In this document: positions 47,644 to 57,923 of the stretch, in pieces
Position numbering within the stretch: position 1 is the first letter of the stretch
Layout of the letters: every line of letters begins with the position of its first letter
Source of the DNA: Linnemannia schmuckeri
Taxonomy: Eukaryota > Mortierellomycota > Mortierellomycetes > Mortierellales > Mortierellaceae
DNA length: 64,000 bases
Reading direction: 5' to 3'
Assembly (NCBI GenBank): GCA_029449235.1
Contig: JANATG010000002.1
Span: 3,286,001 to 3,350,000 of the forward strand
Translations under genes and position numbers: made by a program
The notes under the pieces: model-generated
The model's input: the letters and a program-made list of their open reading frames with translations, nothing else
Database searches by the model: none
What the model was told of the DNA's origin: nothing

Positions 47644-47684
47644 CCCCTTCCCCTTCCCCTTCCCCTTCCCCTTCCCCTACCCCT
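47644..47684 (-). repeat. (CCCCTT)n block, G-quadruplex-prone on minus strand
   Basis: Six or more CCCCTT units, giving repeated GGGG runs on the minus strand, about 510-550 bases before ATG 48196. It is not the standard TTAGGG telomere unit. A promoter G-quadruplex is possible but untested. Confidence 0.75.
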
Positions 47685-47898
47685 TCTTCCCCCTTCACAT
47701 AGCTCCTTACCCCAAGCTGGACACAGGTACAGCCTATTCTCACTCACACTCCACACACTCCACTCTCTCTCACTCTCATCATCCCCCTCCCCCCTCTTTT
47801 CACCCACTCCACCTCACTCCATCGTCATCATCTTTTCATTTCAACCAACGCATAAATAACGAAAAAGCTAAAAAGAGACTCATCATCTTTCTTCTGCT

Positions 47899-47901
<3 letters not shown>

Positions 47902-47938
<37 letters not shown>

Positions 47939-47953
47939 CTTTTTTTTTTTTTT
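47902..47953 (+). repeat. Interrupted poly(T) tract
   Basis: About 37 T, one C, then about 14 T, just upstream of the kinase leader. It is the longest homopolymer in the window and could reflect slippage, a nucleosome-free tract or assembly error. Confidence 0.85.
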
Positions 47954-48195
47954 GTCCTCCTTCTTTCTTAACTGACGACTACTCCTACTACCAACAAAAT
48001 AGGGTCCGCAGAATAGCAACACTGGCAGGCATCAGTCATCCCCCGTTCCTCCCTTCGTCGTCCTCCTCCTCCGCCCCTTCCCCCTCCCCTTCCTCCTCAA
48101 GGTCCTCTTTCGAGGTCGTCGAACACCCCACCACTCCTCCTCCTCCCTCTCTTCCTTCCCTCCGTCTCTCATTCTCACCACTCTTTGAAGACGAA

Positions 48196-48571
48196 ATGTC
48201 ATCCCCACCTACTTCCGACAGCAACAACAACACCGCCCCTTCTTCCCCTCCTCTCCCTCCTCCTCCTTCCTCCCCACCACTCTCCATTCAGCAACATGCC
48301 GTAGCCCCTACCAGCTTCAGTATCGGCAACAAGCACTCGTCGTTTAGCTCAAACAAACATTCGTCCTTTGGCTCCAATAAGCACTCCTCCGTCGGGTCAA
48401 ACAAACACACCTCGAGCAGCAGCAACGGCAGTCTGGGCTATGCCCACTCCAACAACCTCCACCATATCAGCGGCTCGTCCACCAACGGAACCAACAGCGC
48501 CAGTAACTCTCCCTCCTCAACTCCTCGTAGCCTCGTCTCCTCTGCCTCTTCTCGTCCTTCTCAGATTCCAG
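48196..48571 (+). CDS. Candidate alternative first exon of the PAK kinase
   Basis: An open segment of 125 codons from ATG 48196 to a GT donor (CCAG then GTAAAC). It ends in phase 1, exactly what is needed to join an AG acceptor at 49661-49662 inside the next kinase exon (junction residue D, then GLVPQ). The encoded region is Ser/Pro/Asn-rich with four tandem units of the form SNKHSS[FV][GS]. Read on without splicing it stops after six more codons (KLLPFF). It could also be a separate short gene, but composition and phase favour a long kinase isoform of 831 aa. Confidence 0.5.
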
Positions 48572-49649
48572 GTAAACTCTTGCCCTTTTTTTGAGATCTG
48601 CATAACAAAAAAGGATGGCAAATAATTGGATGAATCACAACCAGCATATAAGCAGCAAGCAATAAGCAAAGGAACGACAGGAACTTGCAGGAACAGAAAA
48701 GGAGAGAGAAAGAGAGAGACAGAGTACTGCTCTTTTTCTTGCAGGATTCCTGCGACAAGCTGTTGGCTGTCGCTGTTGTATAGTGTCGATAATGGTTGTA
48801 TTATGCAGTAGACGAGCAAACAAAAAAAAATGGCGGAGAGACTCCTATACCCTGCCGCTACTTTTGAATGGTATAGTGGAGGTGGTGCTTTGCTGTGCGA
48901 ATGAGAATAGAGTGATCAAGGAAAGGAGAAAAAAGTTTACAAGAAAAAGAAGCCAGGGAGTCACCTCCATCTTACTGTTGTTGTTGAATGGCGGTGGTGG
49001 TGTTTGCAGAGTATCGAGCGAACAAGCTTGCTGTTGAATGGTAAAAGTGGTGGAGAGTGAATGATTAAGAAAGCGACACTTCAACTTTTCCATCACTTCG
49101 TGTGTCTCTACTCTACTCTCCTTCTCTCTACCCCTTGTGGCCAGCACGACTCAGCTGGGGTCGATTGTGCGCGTAGCTGTGATCAACCCGAGTGGATGAT
49201 CATCTGACTCGAGAGGGGCCTCCTATTTTCCACTGGCTGCCTGCTTGCCTGCTTGTCAGCCAGTCAAAAAAGTTCAAAAAAAAGGGCGAAAAAGGAAGTG
49301 TGCCTGTTTGCCAGGAAAGAATAGTACCTACTTTCGCCTATGACCATGGTGCAAAGCAACCAGTTCGTCGTTACTTTTTTGCTTTGTCTGTTGGTTACTG
49401 CCTACGGGGTCTCTTTCTCTCTTGCCTTCTTTTTTGTTCGTCTTGTGCTTGCCCCTCACTTTTTTTTTCTTTCTTTCTCTTTCTCCCTCTCTCCTCCCTT
49501 TCCCCTTCTTTGCCATACCTTACCTTGTCTTGCCGTGCCGTGTCTTTTCTTCCACATCTTCCTTTCTTTTAATATCTTCAAACACAAACCACTATATTAA
49601 CGCACTCCCTTCGTCCCTCCCTCCTCGCCTCGACAACCAATTGGAAAAT

Positions 49650-52600
49650 ATGGCGGCGATAGACGGTCTCGTCCCTCAACGCCAGGCACCACCACCCCCA
49701 CGGCCCTCCACCTCCAGCAACAAGTCGCTTTCACTTCAACTGTCGGCAGGATCTGTACCACAGTCGCCCGCTTCATCTTATGGCTCGACACCTGCTTCGC
49801 CCCTCCACCTTAGCGAACACAACATCAACCCCAAGGAGACCAACACTCAATCCTCCAGAGACCATATTCAGCCTCAGGTGCCAGCCCCACCTCGTGTGCC
49901 CCCACCCAAGAAGGGTCCACCTCCACCCCAAAAGCCCTCAAGACACAATAACGACTCTAGATCTCCTCAGGACTCAATGCGCTCCTACCCTACCGAGAAC
50001 ACCATTAGCTTGACCACCCACCACCACACGTCCTCGCCAAAGTCCTCCTACAGCAGTCGTTCACACCAACACTACGACTCTTCGTCAGAGTACTCGTCCA
50101 ACCGATCGACCTTCAAGGGCGTCTTTAGTAATATCGTCAACTCTATGACAGGTACGCGCATGTCTTGAATGAGAAGGATACAGGCGTAACAAACTGAAAA
50201 AACCGACAATGTCCTTGTTACAAACCCCGGTACTTTTTTTTCAGCTCTTTGCTTTGCTCTTGTCTTCCTCACGCTCACTGTGCCCCTCTATTTTTTTAGA
50301 CTTGCTGTCTTCTGATAAGAAGATGGAGATCTCTTCTCCGTACAACCCTGTCCATTTGACCCATGTGGGATATAATCTTGACACAGGAGAGTTCACAGTA
50401 AGGAACAGCTGCCCTTTTTTCACTTGGACATAATTGACTGATTAACGTTATCGTTTACTCTCGTTGCCCTTCCCAGGCACAACATGTTTTCTCTATCCTG
50501 CTCGCCTTTATTTTCTTTTTGCGGTTGCAACGGGTTGGTCCGCAATTTAATCACAAAAGAAAAGCGACAGAAACAAAGGAAAAGAAAGTAATATGATGGG
50601 AGGAGGAACAGCCAAAAAAAAAAAAAAAAAAAAAAAAAAAAAGCGCACAAACAAAAACCAACAAGAATTCACCATCCTCATTTTCCTTCAGTCTGGGCTC
50701 CACAAAACGCAGGGAACAGGGACAAGGCGGGAGGACAGGGGGGAAACGTGCTGCAGCACCCAAACACGCTGGTATCAATTTTACTCACCGTTCAATTTTT
50801 TTCTCATTGTGGGGAACTTTTTGTACAACTTGATAGGGTCTGCCCAAGGAATGGCAGCAATTGTTGCAAGAGTCAGGAATCTCAAAGCAGGATCAGGCCG
50901 CCAATCCCCAGGCAGTCATCGACATTATTGGATTCTACACCGACAGTCAGGAGGGCAAACAGAACGATGCTGTTTGGCAAAAGTTTGGACATAATCCTGC
51001 CGACGGCAAGCCAGGAAAGCCGACTTCATCGTCGACCGTCAACAATACTCCGTCCCAGAAACCCCAGATTTCAAAGGAAGAACGCGAGAAACCCACTCCT
51101 CCTCCTCCTTCTGTACCACGCCAACAAGGCTTGGAGAATCCTGTAAGGCCAAACTTCGATTCTTCTTTTGGTTGTGTTCCTATCTTTTATTCAGGGACAG
51201 GGTGAGAATTCGCCAGTTCGAAACGATGAACTGGAAGAACTTCACTGACCGTTGTCGTTTTTTCGCTCCTTTCTTGGACTGCTTGCCTTTTTTTGACTAT
51301 TCTTAGCGACTTCCTCCTACGCCTCACCAGGCCAAAAAGTTGCCCGTCAAGCCAACAGATTTGGTAAGAATAAGGAAGAAAATATAGGGGAGGAGGAGGT
51401 GTAAGGGTCATGGACCACATGATGGACGAAAAAACAGTGGTTTGTTATGCAATGGCGCGTTATATTAAAAGGAGGGTGAAGGAGCGTAGGCTCTTTGCAC
51501 ACCCCCTTTTGAGCGTCATGCATACAGCCCACAACACACCATCGTCATCACCACCCACTTTCACCTCCTTGGCACAAAAAATAATAGGCGATTTGCAGAA
51601 GGGCTGATCTCAACTAACTGTTGATCAACTACATGGTTATGCCCATTCCTTCAAATAGGCTCCAGTCGAGAAGACGGAGGCATTGGAAAAGATTGACACG
51701 GATTCGAGCCCTGCTTCGACTCCTGTTGTCTCGCCCGTCGTAGCACCAGCTCAGCCTCAGCCTCAACCACCCCGGGTACCTCCAGCCAAGCCCAAGAAGC
51801 CATCAGTGCCTGTTATTGCCCCTCTTGCGGTCATCCCGCCTTTCAAGGGTAACCCTTCGCCTTCATCCGCTAGTCAGCAACAGCACCACCAACAGCAACA
51901 GCAGGCGCCACCAAAGCGCCGCGAGAAGAAGCCCGAGGTCAGCTCTCAGGATGTGATTCGTCGTTTGCAGGCCATCTGCACGGATGCAGACCCAACAAAG
52001 CTGTACCGCAACTTGGTCAAGATCGGTCAGGGAGCTTCAGGAGGAGTTTACACCGCCTACCAGGTTGGCACTAACCTGTCGGTTGCCATTAAACAGATGA
52101 ATCTGGAGCAGCAGCCCAAGAAGGACTTGATCATCAACGAGATCTTGGTCATGAAGGAGTCGAGCCACAAGAACATTGTTAACTATATTGACTCTTTCTT
52201 GTGGAGGGGAGATCTCTGGGTCGTCATGGAGTACATGGAGGGCGGCAGCTTGACTGAGGTTGTCACCACCAACGAGATGGCTGATCCTCAAATTGGGGCC
52301 GTCTGTCGCGAGGTACTTTATTCGTTTATGATTATAATTCTGGTTGTTGGTAGGGGTAATTCTTGTCATTGTTTAGATGCTAATATGTGTCTTCTGTTTG
52401 TTTCATATGGTATTAGACTCTTTTGGGATTGGAGCACTTGCATTCAAAGGGCGTCATTCATAGAGATATCAAGTCGGACAACGTGCTTTTGTCCCTGAAC
52501 GGAGACATCAAGCTGAGTATGTTCCCTGTTTCTTCATGTCACCTTTTTGTGGTTGCGTTGAGCCTATTTGCGCTGTTTCCAGCTGTTTAATCTTTTTTTT

Positions 52601-53135
52601 AAACATTCCTCTTACAATAGCTGATTTCGGATTCTGTGCGCAGTTGAAGGAGAGTCAAGGAAAGAGGACCACGATGGTCGGCACACCTTACTGGATGGCA
52701 CCCGAGGTGGTGACGCGGAAGGAGTACGGACCCAAGGTCGATATCTGGTCCTTGGGTATCATGGCCATTGAGATGTTGGAGGGCGAGCCTCCATACCTTA
52801 ACGAGAACCCTCTTCGCGTAAGTGCCAACTCTTTTTTCATGCTCTTTTTTGTAATCATCTCGTGTAGTGCTCATTTATTAATCGATCACCTCTTTTTTAA
52901 TATCATTATCCAACAGGCACTCTACTTGATTGCGACGAATGGAACACCGGCGCTGCAGAACCCTGAAAAGCTGTCGTACGAGTTCAAGGACTTTTTGGCA
53001 CAGTGTTTGGAGGTTGATCCCGAGAAGCGTCCTACGGCGAGTGAGTTGTTGAAGCATCCCTTCTTGGTCAAGGCCCATTCTGTCCGGACATTGGCTCCTC
53101 TCATCCGTGCTGCCAAGGAGTCTCAACGCCACTAA
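49650..53135 (+). CDS. STE20: p21-activated (PAK/STE20) protein kinase
   Basis: 710 aa from ATG 49650, in eight exons: 49650-50151, 50300-50397, 50837-51142, 51307-51363, 51659-52312, 52417-52516, 52621-52817, 52917-53135. Cdc42/Rac-GTP binding to the CRIB motif relieves autoinhibition and starts MAPK and actin signalling. The N-terminus is Pro/Ser-rich. The CRIB (ISSPYNPVHLTHVG, 178-191) continues into the inhibitory segment GLPKEWQQLL. A Pro-rich linker follows with PPPPSVPRQ and PPRVPPAKPKKP, SH3-type ligands. The kinase domain has the G-loop GQGASGG (444-450), K466, HRDIKSDN (D556), DFG (574-576) and GTPYWMAPEV. There is no PH domain before the CRIB, which favours STE20/PAK over Cla4. An upstream exon at 48196 may extend it. 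Confidence 0.93.
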
Positions 53136-53368
53136 AAAAAAAACTACAGAATCAGGCGGGTGGGATAAAATGACGCCAGACGTTTTTATATAGTATTTTT
53201 GCCTCCGCCAGCAAAGAAAGAAAAAGATCCAAAAAAACCAGCATAATACCCTTCCAATTTTTTTTTTGTTCCATTTTCGTTGTGTGGATATTTTTTGTCT
53301 ATACAATGGGTGTTGTTTATTTATTTCATGGATATGGTTGAGTCAAATTACAAAAAGGCCGAGATGAT

Positions 53369-55069
53369 TTAGCATCTCTCGATAACGACGGCGATACCCT
53401 GACCACCACCGATGCAGGCAGAACCGATGGCGTACTTGCCCTGGGTGCGCTGGAGCTCATGGGACAAGTGGGCCATGATACGGGAACCTGAGGCACCGAG
53501 GGGGTGTCCGAGAGCAATGGCACCACCGTTCAAGTTGGTCTTGGAGCGGTCCAATCCGAGAACCTTCTCAACAGCCAAGTACTGGGCAGCAAAGGCCTCG
53601 TTGACCTCGATCAAGTCCATATCCTTGAGGGTCAAACCAGCCTTCTTGAGGGCTCCCTGGATGGCAGAGACGGGGCCGATACCCATGATGGAGGGCTCGA
53701 CGGCGGTCACGTGCCAGGAGACGACCTTTGCGAGGGGCTTCAATCCGTGCTCCTTGATGGCCTGCTCCGAGGCGACGACGACGGCACCGGCACCGTCAGA
53801 GATACCCGAGGCGTTTCCGGCGGTGACGGTTCCATCCTTCTTGAAGACGGAGGGGAGCTTGTTGAGGGACTCGATGGTGGTGGTGGGGCGGGCGTGTTCG
53901 TCGTGGCTCAAGGTCTCGACGGCCTTCTTGACCTTGTATTCGACGGGGGCGATCTCTGCGTTGAAGCGACCGGCCTTGTTGGCTATTTAGGGGATAGGAA
54001 TAATTGCAAAGATTGGGTTATGAGTACGCGGGGATGAAGAAGATGATGATGCAGATCACGTTTTCTTTTTCCTTTCTTTCTGAAGAACTTTGTTCACTTT
54101 CACGGGATAAAAAATTGAACCACAAAGAAAGAGTATGCAACGTAATGTACAAGGAATCGAAAAAAAAAAAAAACCACTCCTGCAGTTGGCAAAGAAAGGA
54201 AGAAAAGAAACTTACCAGCGGCCCAACGCTGCTGGGACAAGAGAGCGTACTCATCACAATCCTGACGGGAGATGTTATGCTGCTGAGCCAAGTTCTCAGC
54301 AGTGATACCCATAGGGGTCTCCTTAGGGAAGCGATCGACCAAAGCCGCAGCCAAAGTATCCTCCAACTTCAAATCAACTCCAAAACGAGTACCTCCGAAA
54401 CGAATACCCCTCAAAGCATAAGGAGCGAGCGACATGGACTCGGATCCACCAGTCAAGACAATGTTGGCATCGCCAGCAATGATCTCATGGGCAGCGTTGA
54501 TAATAGACTGGAAGCCCGATCCACAGAGACGGTTGACGGTAAGGGCGGGAACAGTGATGTCGAGGCCGGTGCGGAGGCCAACGTGACGAGCGAGGTAAGG
54601 GCCTGCGGCGTCGGTGTGGGCGACGTTTCCGACGATGACCGAGTCGATGGGGACTTGCTTGCCGACATCTGCGAGAGCGGCCTTGGAAGCGAAGGCACCC
54701 AACTCAGCAGCAGTGTAGTCCTTGAGCTTTCCGCCTGTTTGTTTTTTCGTTGTTCGTTGTTGAAGTAATCCGGTTTGATAGTGTATTGATGTTGATGTTA
54801 GGTGAGTTGGTCGGTTAGTTGGTGGTTGTAGTTGACAAGCGAGATAAAATGGCGACGAAGACAGGTGTCAAAGAGAGTTGAAAAAAGATGAAGGTGAGAA
54901 GAATGATTAGTCATCGTTCACTCTTGAGTTGTGTTTATGGTACTTTTCTTTCATTACGCAGCGTGTCGTTGTTCCTTCATTGAGTAGCACAGAAAAGAGA
55001 CGAAGAAGAAGCCGTACCGAAGGCGCCGAAGGGGGTACGCTTAGCAGCGACGATGAAGACGTTGGCCAT
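53369..55069 (-). CDS. ERG10: Acetyl-CoA C-acetyltransferase (ERG10)
   Basis: 394 aa in three exons: 55069-55018, 54734-54216, 53982-53369. It condenses two acetyl-CoA to acetoacetyl-CoA, the first step of the mevalonate/ergosterol pathway. It starts MANVFIVAAKRTPFG, directly at the thiolase fold with no leader. The nucleophilic cysteine is C87 in NRLCGSGFQ. The other catalytic blocks are NEAFAAQ, GHPLGASG (H350) and SACIGGGQG (C380). There is no mitochondrial presequence and no SKL-type terminus (it ends ERC), so the cytosolic form is most likely. Length is typical (about 395). It is convergent with the kinase and divergent from taspase. Confidence 0.95.
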
Positions 55070-55413
55070 TATGTATGAATATGTGGGGTCGAGGAAGGGA
55101 AAGTGGGGAGAGGGAGTGGAGTGGAGAAGAAGAAAAGAAGCAAAGTTGTCGAACAGTTTTCAGGGCCAAATAGTACATGTGTCCGGGGAAGGGTATTGGA
55201 CCAACAGCCAATCAGAGGTCAAAGCGGTGGGAGTGGAAGGACAAGATCTTAAGATCACGGGATCTGTACCACTGGGACGCGACACGTGAAAAATACTAAC
55301 GAGGAAGGAAAGAACAAAGGAAAAAATGCTCCGTGTGCAAGGAAGGGCTGACAAACAAAAGGAACAGAGAGTCCTAATTGAGCCAACCCGAAAAGAAAAA
55401 AGGCCATAAAGTC
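55070..55413. promoter_or_regulatory. Shared divergent promoter of ERG10 and taspase-1
   Basis: 344 bases between opposite start codons. It contains a CCAAT box (CCAATCA at 55208-55214), the usual site of the HAP/NF-Y complex, roughly central to the interval. Confidence 0.6.
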
Positions 55414-57677
55414 ATGGACACAACAACTACACCAACAACGACGACAACACCACAGGGATCATCTCCTTCATCACCTCCAAAGGGATTTGTTGCTGTTCAT
55501 GTCGGTGCAGGTACTCCTTCCATTTCTTTTCTCCTCTGAGTGCAAGAAAATAATATTTCGCAGAAAAAAAGAAAAGGAAAAAAAAGGCCCGTCAAGTGTT
55601 TCAACGGTCCCCTGAACACGCGTATCATTAATTGCCCGCTGAACGTTTGTGATCTGGTATAGGTCACCATGCTGCAGTGAGCAAGACCCGATATCTCGAC
55701 GCCTGCAAAAGGTACTACATGCCCCTTCCCTCTTCACCCTCCAAGCTCAAGCTTGTCTTCTAATGACTAATGCCCTCCGGTATTCCTGCTAACACTCTTG
55801 CTAACCTGATATCGATCGTCATACAAAAACAATATTAGAGCATGCATAGCAGGCATCCAACTACTGCAGCAACCACCTACCACATCGGCCAAGACAACAG
55901 AAGACGCAGGAGTGACCGCAGCGGCAGTAGTAGAGTGCATGATCAGAATACTAGAGGACGACCACGTCACCAACGCTGGGACAGGATCGAACCTCAACCT
56001 CGAGGGGCTTGTCGAATGTGATGCCTCTCTCATGGATGGGACTACCCTCGGCTTTGGATCTGTTGGCGCCGTCTCAGGTATGCTCGATTCACACTTTGAT
56101 CCAAAGGCGTGAAGGCAGGAGATTGATGGTCTAATGAGGGGCTAATTAACTTATAACCCTATGTCGTCACTATACTTTTCTTGATAGATTTCAGGAATCC
56201 AATCTCAGTAGCAGCAAAGATCTTACAGGAATCGGATCAAGGTCCCCTATCACTAGGCAGGATCCCGCCCATTATGCTTGTTGGACCAGGAGTCGCGCAA
56301 TGGGTCGATACTATGGGTTATTCATCGTTACATTCAGGACTTGAAAGGGTTCCTCGACAGCCTTCGGCGGACGCGTTGACGAAAGCGCGAGAAATTATAT
56401 CAGAAACTGGAGCCGCAAAAAGGCATGATATTGGAAATTCGGAAGTGGTAGATGGTGGTTCAATAGGTGGTTCACTTGTCACGATGGAGGCGCTCCAACG
56501 TTATGTGCGGTTCCGAAGCATGCTCAACAAGGCAGCAGCTACGACAGGGTCAGACTCAGGGACAATAATATCCTCTAGTGCTCAAATGGGACAACCACAG
56601 GAACTAGGATCAAGTATGGACGGCGATGACAAATCACGCAAAAGAAGCAGAGCAGAGAACGCTGCACCAAAGTCAAGAAATTCAGAGTCAAGAAGTCATA
56701 AACAACAACATGCACAAGAGGCCTTTGAAATTGACGATGATCAATTACAAGATACAGTGGGCGCGATCTGCATCGACAACCAAGGATGCGTCGCCGCCGG
56801 AGTCAGCAGTGGAGGTATTGCTATGAAGTTCCCTGGCCGTGTCAGTGAGGTAAACCTTTTGTAGCCTCAATGGATATTGCTATGATTTTAATCAATTGCG
56901 GACGAAAATAAAAAAAAAAAAAAAAAAAAAAAAAAAGGCGCTGCCGTCATATCTAAACGCTAACAGTGGACTTTATGAAAAATTGATTTTGTTTCACGAA
57001 ATAGGCGGCGCTGTTTGGAGCAGGGTGTTGGGCACAAGACGCGACAGAGGACACGGATGGGTTCGCATGCAGTCTAACAGGCGCCGGCGAACAGATCGCA
57101 AAGACACTCCTGGCCCGGACATGTATGGAGACCTGTCTCTTGCACGACGATCTCTTCGAAGCGGCACATGAGGTCTTAAATAGGTTTATGAAAAGTCCAC
57201 TGTTGAGGAGATACCCGGAAAAGCATGCCGGATGGATTGCTGTCAGGGTCGATCGGGACTCTGATGCCGATGGTGGTGTTAGAAGGGCAGAAATGGTGTT
57301 TGCTCACACTACCCGGACCATGGTAAGCTTGAGAGGACGTATTGTTTTCTTTGACAGATTCTATACATGATTGTAGTACGGATAGGGTTTCTGAGAGGAT
57401 CCTTTGTTAATTTAGTCTTGTGCTTCGCATTTTTTGCAAAAAATTATAGGGAATCGGGTATATGTCAGCTCAGGACCGCAAACCGACGGTAATTTATACA
57501 AAGTGCAGTCTCTTTACACCGAAGGGAACGTAAAATGAGCCGACAACAAATGTGCAGAATGTTACGTCTGACCTTTGCCTAATTTTCAATGACGCTCTCC
57601 TGCACTACTAGACGATCATGTCCAAAAAGAACCCTGAGTCGACCAAAGTCGTCTCTACACGCATGGTCAAACTGTAG
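55414..57677 (+). CDS. TASP1: Threonine aspartase 1 (taspase-1)
   Basis: 489 aa in seven exons: 55414-55510, 55663-55711, 55839-56077, 56188-56849, 57005-57322, 57450-57488, 57612-57677. It is an N-terminal-nucleophile hydrolase of the asparaginase-2 family that cleaves itself and then cuts nuclear regulators after Asp; animal substrates include MLL and the TFIIA precursor. The N-terminal block is VAVHVGAGHHA with NAGTGSNL and the following LVECDAS. A variable basic linker (about 265-305) precedes the self-cleavage site QDTVGAICID, with Thr318 as the new N-terminus. Then come AAGVSSGGIAMKFPGRV, LFGAGCWAQD and GYMSAQD. Human taspase has 420 residues and T234; the extra length is in the linker and the Thr-rich start. 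Intron 4 carries an A28 run. Confidence 0.92.
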
Positions 57678-57923
57678 CAAGTTTCACTGCAGGGGGAATT
57701 TTTTTTTTTATTTTCAGTAAAAGTGTTGATTTTTTATGGCGATGTGACATGTCCGATTTGTTACTACGCCTGTTTTTTTTTTTTTAGCTTTACAACTTGC
57801 CTAAGGATGTGGGGTGAGCATAAGATAGAGGCAGAGGAGATCAGAAATAATGGCCAGAAGATACCGAGTCATTTAAAGTGAACAAACATTGAAACAGACT
57901 CTTGGTGCAGTTTCTGTTCTACT

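Larger units (their letters stand above)
43066..48195. other. Intergenic region, 5.1 kb, homopolymer-rich
   Basis: No supported gene. The left 300 bases are the promoter of the Kre9-type gene (-). Long runs include T about 31 (44425-44455), A about 27 (45389-45415), T17 (46402-46418) and a T37/T14 pair (47902-47953). A (CCCCTT)n block lies at 47644-47684. The last kilobase is CT-rich and is probably the kinase promoter and leader. Confidence 0.45.

Noticed and set aside
51187..51206. Possible 7-base micro-exon (GGACAGG) between kinase exons at 51142 and 51307
   Set aside because: Including it breaks the frame; joining 51142 directly to 51307 keeps phase and a sensible Pro-rich linker.
53412..54768. 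Long open frames (+) opposite ERG10
   Set aside because: Shadows of GC-rich thiolase codons; the minus strand has all catalytic motifs.
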